A stretch of 64,000 nucleotides of DNA, taken from NCBI GenBank assembly GCA_050950425.1, contig JBMNHO010000002.1:1488001-1552000 (forward strand), in the 5' to 3' direction. A model generated the notes under the pieces. That model was not told the origin of the DNA. It saw only the letters and a list, made by a program, of their open reading frames with translations, and did no database searches. Of this stretch, positions 61,625-64,000 are shown in pieces (positions within the stretch are counted from its first letter, which is position 1; each line of letters starts with the position of its first letter). Source of the DNA: RGIG529 sp050950425. GTDB lineage: Bacteria > Bacillota > Clostridia > Oscillospirales > Oscillospiraceae. Position numbers and translations under genes: made by a program.

Positions 61625-62095
61625 CTAAGATGTCACATTCTGTTCCAAATGCAAGAGGAATGTTTTGATATCCAAGCCGCCGCCATAACCGGTGAGAGAT
61701 CCGTTTGCGCCAATGACCCGGTGACAGGGGATGATAATTGGGATGGGGTTATTGTGGTTGGCAGAGCCAACAGAACGGGCCCCCTTGGGATTTTGAATCT
61801 GTCTCGCGATGTCGCCGTATGACCGTGTTTCGCCGTATGGGATCGTTTTCAGCGCATCCCATACGGTTTTTTGATAAGGGGTTCCTTTTGGCTCCAGAGG
61901 GAGGTCAAAGGCATGGCGCTTGCCGCAAAAATATTCCGACAGCTGTTTTTTGGCTTCTAGCAAAAGAGGGGTTTCCTGCACCATATGGTCCGCCCCCGGC
62001 AGGTTGCCGGGAAAGAGGATGGCCGTGATGGAGGACTCGTTGGCCAACATCCAGAGAGTGCCCAAGGGACTCGGGCAAGGAGAAGCATAGTTCAT
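61625..62095 (-). CDS. ogt: Methylated-DNA-protein-cysteine methyltransferase
   Basis: Removes O6-alkyl groups from guanine by suicidal transfer. The 156-residue protein has the helix-turn-helix and active site block GSANHNNPIPIIIPCHRVIG, with the acceptor Cys in PCHRV, and GYGGGLDIKTFLLHLE. It lacks the N-terminal AdaA extension. AAGGAAGG precedes the ATG; it is 18 bp after nfo, so two repair genes are together. Confidence 0.95.
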   Translation of the reverse strand: MNYASPCPSPLGTLWMLANESSITAILFPGNLPGADHMVQETPLLLEAKKQLSEYFCGKRHAFDLPLEPKGTPYQKTVWDALKTIPYGETRSYGDIARQIQNPKGARSVGSANHNNPIPIIIPCHRVIGANGSLTGYGGGLDIKTFLLHLEQNVTS

Positions 62096-62113
62096 AGATT
62101 CAATCCTTCCTTT

Positions 62114-62959
62114 TTAAAGGGAATCAGGTGTGTACAGGCGTTGCAGCAGGGAGATCTCTTCCGCGTATCCTGCCAAATCATTGGGAGTTTCCAGATAAAA
62201 CGGAAGATGACGCAGCTTGGGGTGGTTGAGGATGCGCACAAGGGCATCCAGGCCGATCTGCCCCTGGCCGATTTTGGCGTGCCGGTCTTTGCGGCTGCCG
62301 CGGGGGTTCATGCTGTCGTTCAAATGAACAGCGCGCAGGCGGGAAAGGCCGATGATCTGATCGAACTCCTCCAGCACAGCGTCGAGCCGATGGACGATGT
62401 CATATCCGCTGTCCCAAACGTGGCAAGTGTCCAGACAGACCCCCATTTTATGTTGCAGCCGCACTCCGTCGAAAATGGCACGCAGCTCTTCAAAACGATG
62501 CCCTACCTCAGTGCCTTTGCCGGCCATTGTTTCTAACAAAACGGTGGTATGCAGATCCGGTGTTAAAACATCGTTTAGCATGTCGGCAATCAAGGCGACG
62601 CCCTGGGCCGCCCCTTGTTTCATATGATTACCCGGATGAAAATTATAGCAGCAGCCGGGGAAAAACGACAGCATGCTCAGGTCATCCGCCATCGTTTCCT
62701 TTGCGAATTGGCGCACGCGGGCGTCGGAAGAGCAGGCATTGATCGTGTAGGGCGCGTGCGCCAGCAAGTGGGAGAGGTGATGCGCCTCGGCAAATGTATG
62801 GTATGAGGCGATGTCGGACAAATCCAGGGCCTTTGCGCGGCCCCCTCTTGGGTTACGGGTAAAAAACTGGGCTGTATTCGCATGGATGGAAACCGCTTCC
62901 TTTGCCATGGCAAGGTATCCCCTTGCGTTGGACAGGTGACAGCCGATCAAAAGTGCCAT
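62114..62959 (-). CDS. nfo: Endonuclease IV (AP endonuclease)
   Basis: Cuts DNA at abasic sites in base-excision repair. The 281-residue TIM-barrel protein has the metal ligands in HAPYTINA, NFHPGNH, LLETMAGKG, CLDTCHVWDSGYD and LNDSMNPRGSRKDRHAKIGQG (split across blocks), matching Nfo signatures. AGGAGGTG precedes the ATG. It lies between asnS and ogt. Confidence 0.95.
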   Translation of the reverse strand: MALLIGCHLSNARGYLAMAKEAVSIHANTAQFFTRNPRGGRAKALDLSDIASYHTFAEAHHLSHLLAHAPYTINACSSDARVRQFAKETMADDLSMLSFFPGCCYNFHPGNHMKQGAAQGVALIADMLNDVLTPDLHTTVLLETMAGKGTEVGHRFEELRAIFDGVRLQHKMGVCLDTCHVWDSGYDIVHRLDAVLEEFDQIIGLSRLRAVHLNDSMNPRGSRKDRHAKIGQGQIGLDALVRILNHPKLRHLPFYLETPNDLAGYAEEISLLQRLYTPDSL

Positions 62960-62989
62960 TTCACACCTCCTGCTGTATCAAGTCGCTCG

Positions 62990-63006
62990 CCCTGTGTAAA
63001 CAGGGC
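62990..63006. other. Small stem-loop between asnS and nfo
   Basis: GCCCTGT-GTA-ACAGGGC. There is no U-run after it in the direction of transcription, so it is not a clear terminator. Confidence 0.4.
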
Positions 63007-63030
63007 AAACGAAAAAAACATAGTTGCATT

Positions 63031-64000
63031 TTAGAAGTCTGCGTTTCCAACGGTGCGGGGGTGGGGGATGACGTCCCGGATGTTGGAAATCCCAGTGAGA
63101 TACATCACCATACGCTCAAACCCCAAGCCAAATCCGGCATGCTTCGTGCCGCCATAGCGGCGCAGGTCTAAATACCACCAATAATCTGCCGGGTCAAGAT
63201 CCAGCTCGCGCATACGTGCTTCCAACATATCCAGGCGGTCTTCTCTTTGGCTGCCCCCAATGATTTCCCCGATGCCGGGAACCAAACAGTCCATGGCGGC
63301 CACTGTTTTGCCGTCATCGTTCAGCCGCATATAAAAGGCCTTGATCTCCTTTGGGTAATCGGTGACAAAGACAGGGCGGCCGAAGTGATGTTCCGTTAAA
63401 TACCGCTCGTGCTCCGTTTGCAGGTCGCAGCCCCATTCCACCGGATATTCAAACGGCGCGCCGGATGCTTTTAAAATTTCGACGGCTTCTGTATAAGTCA
63501 CGTGGCCAAAGCTGGAACTTACAACGCCGTTGAGGCGTTCCAACAAACCTTTGTCTACAAAGCTGTTGAAAAACTGCATCTCGTCCGGACACTGTTCCAG
63601 CACGACAGAAATGACAAATCGAATCATGTTTTCCGCCATATCCATGTCATCCTGCAAATCAGCAAAGGCCATTTCCGGCTCGATCATCCAAAACTCTGCC
63701 GCATGGCGGGCTGTGTTGGAGTTTTCCGCTCGAAATGTGGGACCAAACGTATAAACATCGCCGAACGCCATGGCGAAGCTTTCCGCGTTTAATTGCCCGG
63801 AGACCGTTAAATTGGCGCTTTTTCCAAAGAAGTCCTGAGCATTGTCTACGGCTCCCGTTTCTGTTTTGGACAGCTGCCCCAGATCAAGAGTGGTGACGCG
63901 GAACATCTCACCCGCACCCTCGCAATCGTTCGCTGTGATGATAGGCGTGTGGATGTAGACAAACCCCTGCTCTTGAAAGAACGTATGGATGGCATGGGCC
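63031..64000 (-). CDS. asnS: Asparagine-tRNA ligase (5' end outside window)
   Basis: Charges tRNA-Asn. The minus frame is open to the window edge; the visible C-terminal 322 residues include motif 1 (YIHTPIITANDCEGAGEMF), motif 2 (FRAENSNTARHAAEFWMIE) and motif 3 (GFGLGFERMVMYLTG), ending IPHPRTVGNADF. The LTVSGQLNAESFAMAFG and IIGGSQREDR blocks also fit AsnRS. About 140 N-terminal residues (the anticodon-binding OB fold) lie outside. The first ATG seen at 63906 is internal. Confidence 0.96.
   Translation of the reverse strand, partial: AHAIHTFFQEQGFVYIHTPIITANDCEGAGEMFRVTTLDLGQLSKTETGAVDNAQDFFGKSANLTVSGQLNAESFAMAFGDVYTFGPTFRAENSNTARHAAEFWMIEPEMAFADLQDDMDMAENMIRFVISVVLEQCPDEMQFFNSFVDKGLLERLNGVVSSSFGHVTYTEAVEILKASGAPFEYPVEWGCDLQTEHERYLTEHHFGRPVFVTDYPKEIKAFYMRLNDDGKTVAAMDCLVPGIGEIIGGSQREDRLDMLEARMRELDLDPADYWWYLDLRRYGGTKHAGFGLGFERMVMYLTGISNIRDVIPHPRTVGNADF

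Noticed and set aside
61353..61628. 91-codon plus-strand frame
   Set aside because: No binding site, low-complexity Arg/Lys-rich sequence, no known family.

Overview
The window looks like a chromosomal segment of a moderately GC-rich, Gram-positive anaerobe of the Clostridia, probably Oscillospirales (Ruminococcaceae/Oscillospiraceae). The evidence is class III fructose-1,6-bisphosphatase, the GlgC/GlgD pair, RNase J, HrcA with CIRCE operators, the L21-Prp-L27 cluster with a Prp-cleavable L27 N-terminus, a VanW protein, DUF975, SLH repeats, and strong AGGAGG ribosome binding sites. No phage, insertion sequence, CRISPR array, tRNA or rRNA gene was seen. Nearly all of it is conserved core genome.

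Layout. 1-7.9 kb (minus): glycogen operon glgB-glgC-glgD-glgA-glgP, with glgP cut by the window edge. 8.0-16.4 kb (minus): the rimP-nusA-ylxR-ylxQ-infB-rbfA-nrnA-truB-ribF operon with a leader attenuator and an apparent frameshift in infB. 16.4-19.5 kb (plus): a split cobalamin-dependent methionine synthase, with the reactivation domain as a separate upstream gene. 19.5-24.4 kb (minus): hemW, then fbp-DUF975-tadA. 24.4-31.3 kb (plus): miaB-mutS-CPBP protease-mutL. 31.3-37.5 kb (minus): RNase J, a nucleotidyltransferase/degenerate phosphomannomutase fusion, secG and a MATE transporter. 37.5-40.4 kb (plus): clpB with a CIRCE. 40.4-43.9 kb (minus): an AI-2E family permease and a VanW protein. 44-45.7 kb (plus): a secreted transglutaminase-like SLH protein. 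45.9-50.9 kb (plus): hrcA-grpE-dnaK-dnaJ under a perfect CIRCE. 51-56.8 kb (plus): a protein mannosyltransferase-like enzyme, a PHP phosphatase, rpiB, and rplU-prp-rpmA-obgE behind an L21 leader. 56.9-61.6 kb: an accessory stretch (orphan pilin, Nudix hydrolase, kinase fragment, histidine-kinase-like protein, polysaccharide deacetylase, and about 0.7 kb without a recognisable gene). 61.6-64 kb (minus): ogt, nfo and the 3' part of asnS.

How the genes work together. Glycogen synthesis and breakdown sit in one operon with 4-bp start/stop overlaps. The HrcA regulon is represented twice (hrcA operon and clpB). MiaB, TadA, TruB, NusA, IF-2, RbfA, RimP, Obg, L21 and L27 form a large translation and ribosome-assembly share. 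MutS, MutL, Ogt and Nfo form a DNA-repair share.

Most unusual items: (1) a 78-bp, about 92% identical inverted repeat linking the histidine-kinase-like gene to a fragment 0.8 kb away, placed so that inversion would cut the kinase off before its ATPase domain; (2) loss of the phosphoacceptor histidine in that kinase; (3) the infB frameshift at a Shine-Dalgarno-like/CTT site resembling the layout of a +1 frameshift; (4) a degenerate phosphomannomutase fusion; (5) several unexplained operator palindromes and structured leaders. All calls are from reading the sequence; no database search was run.
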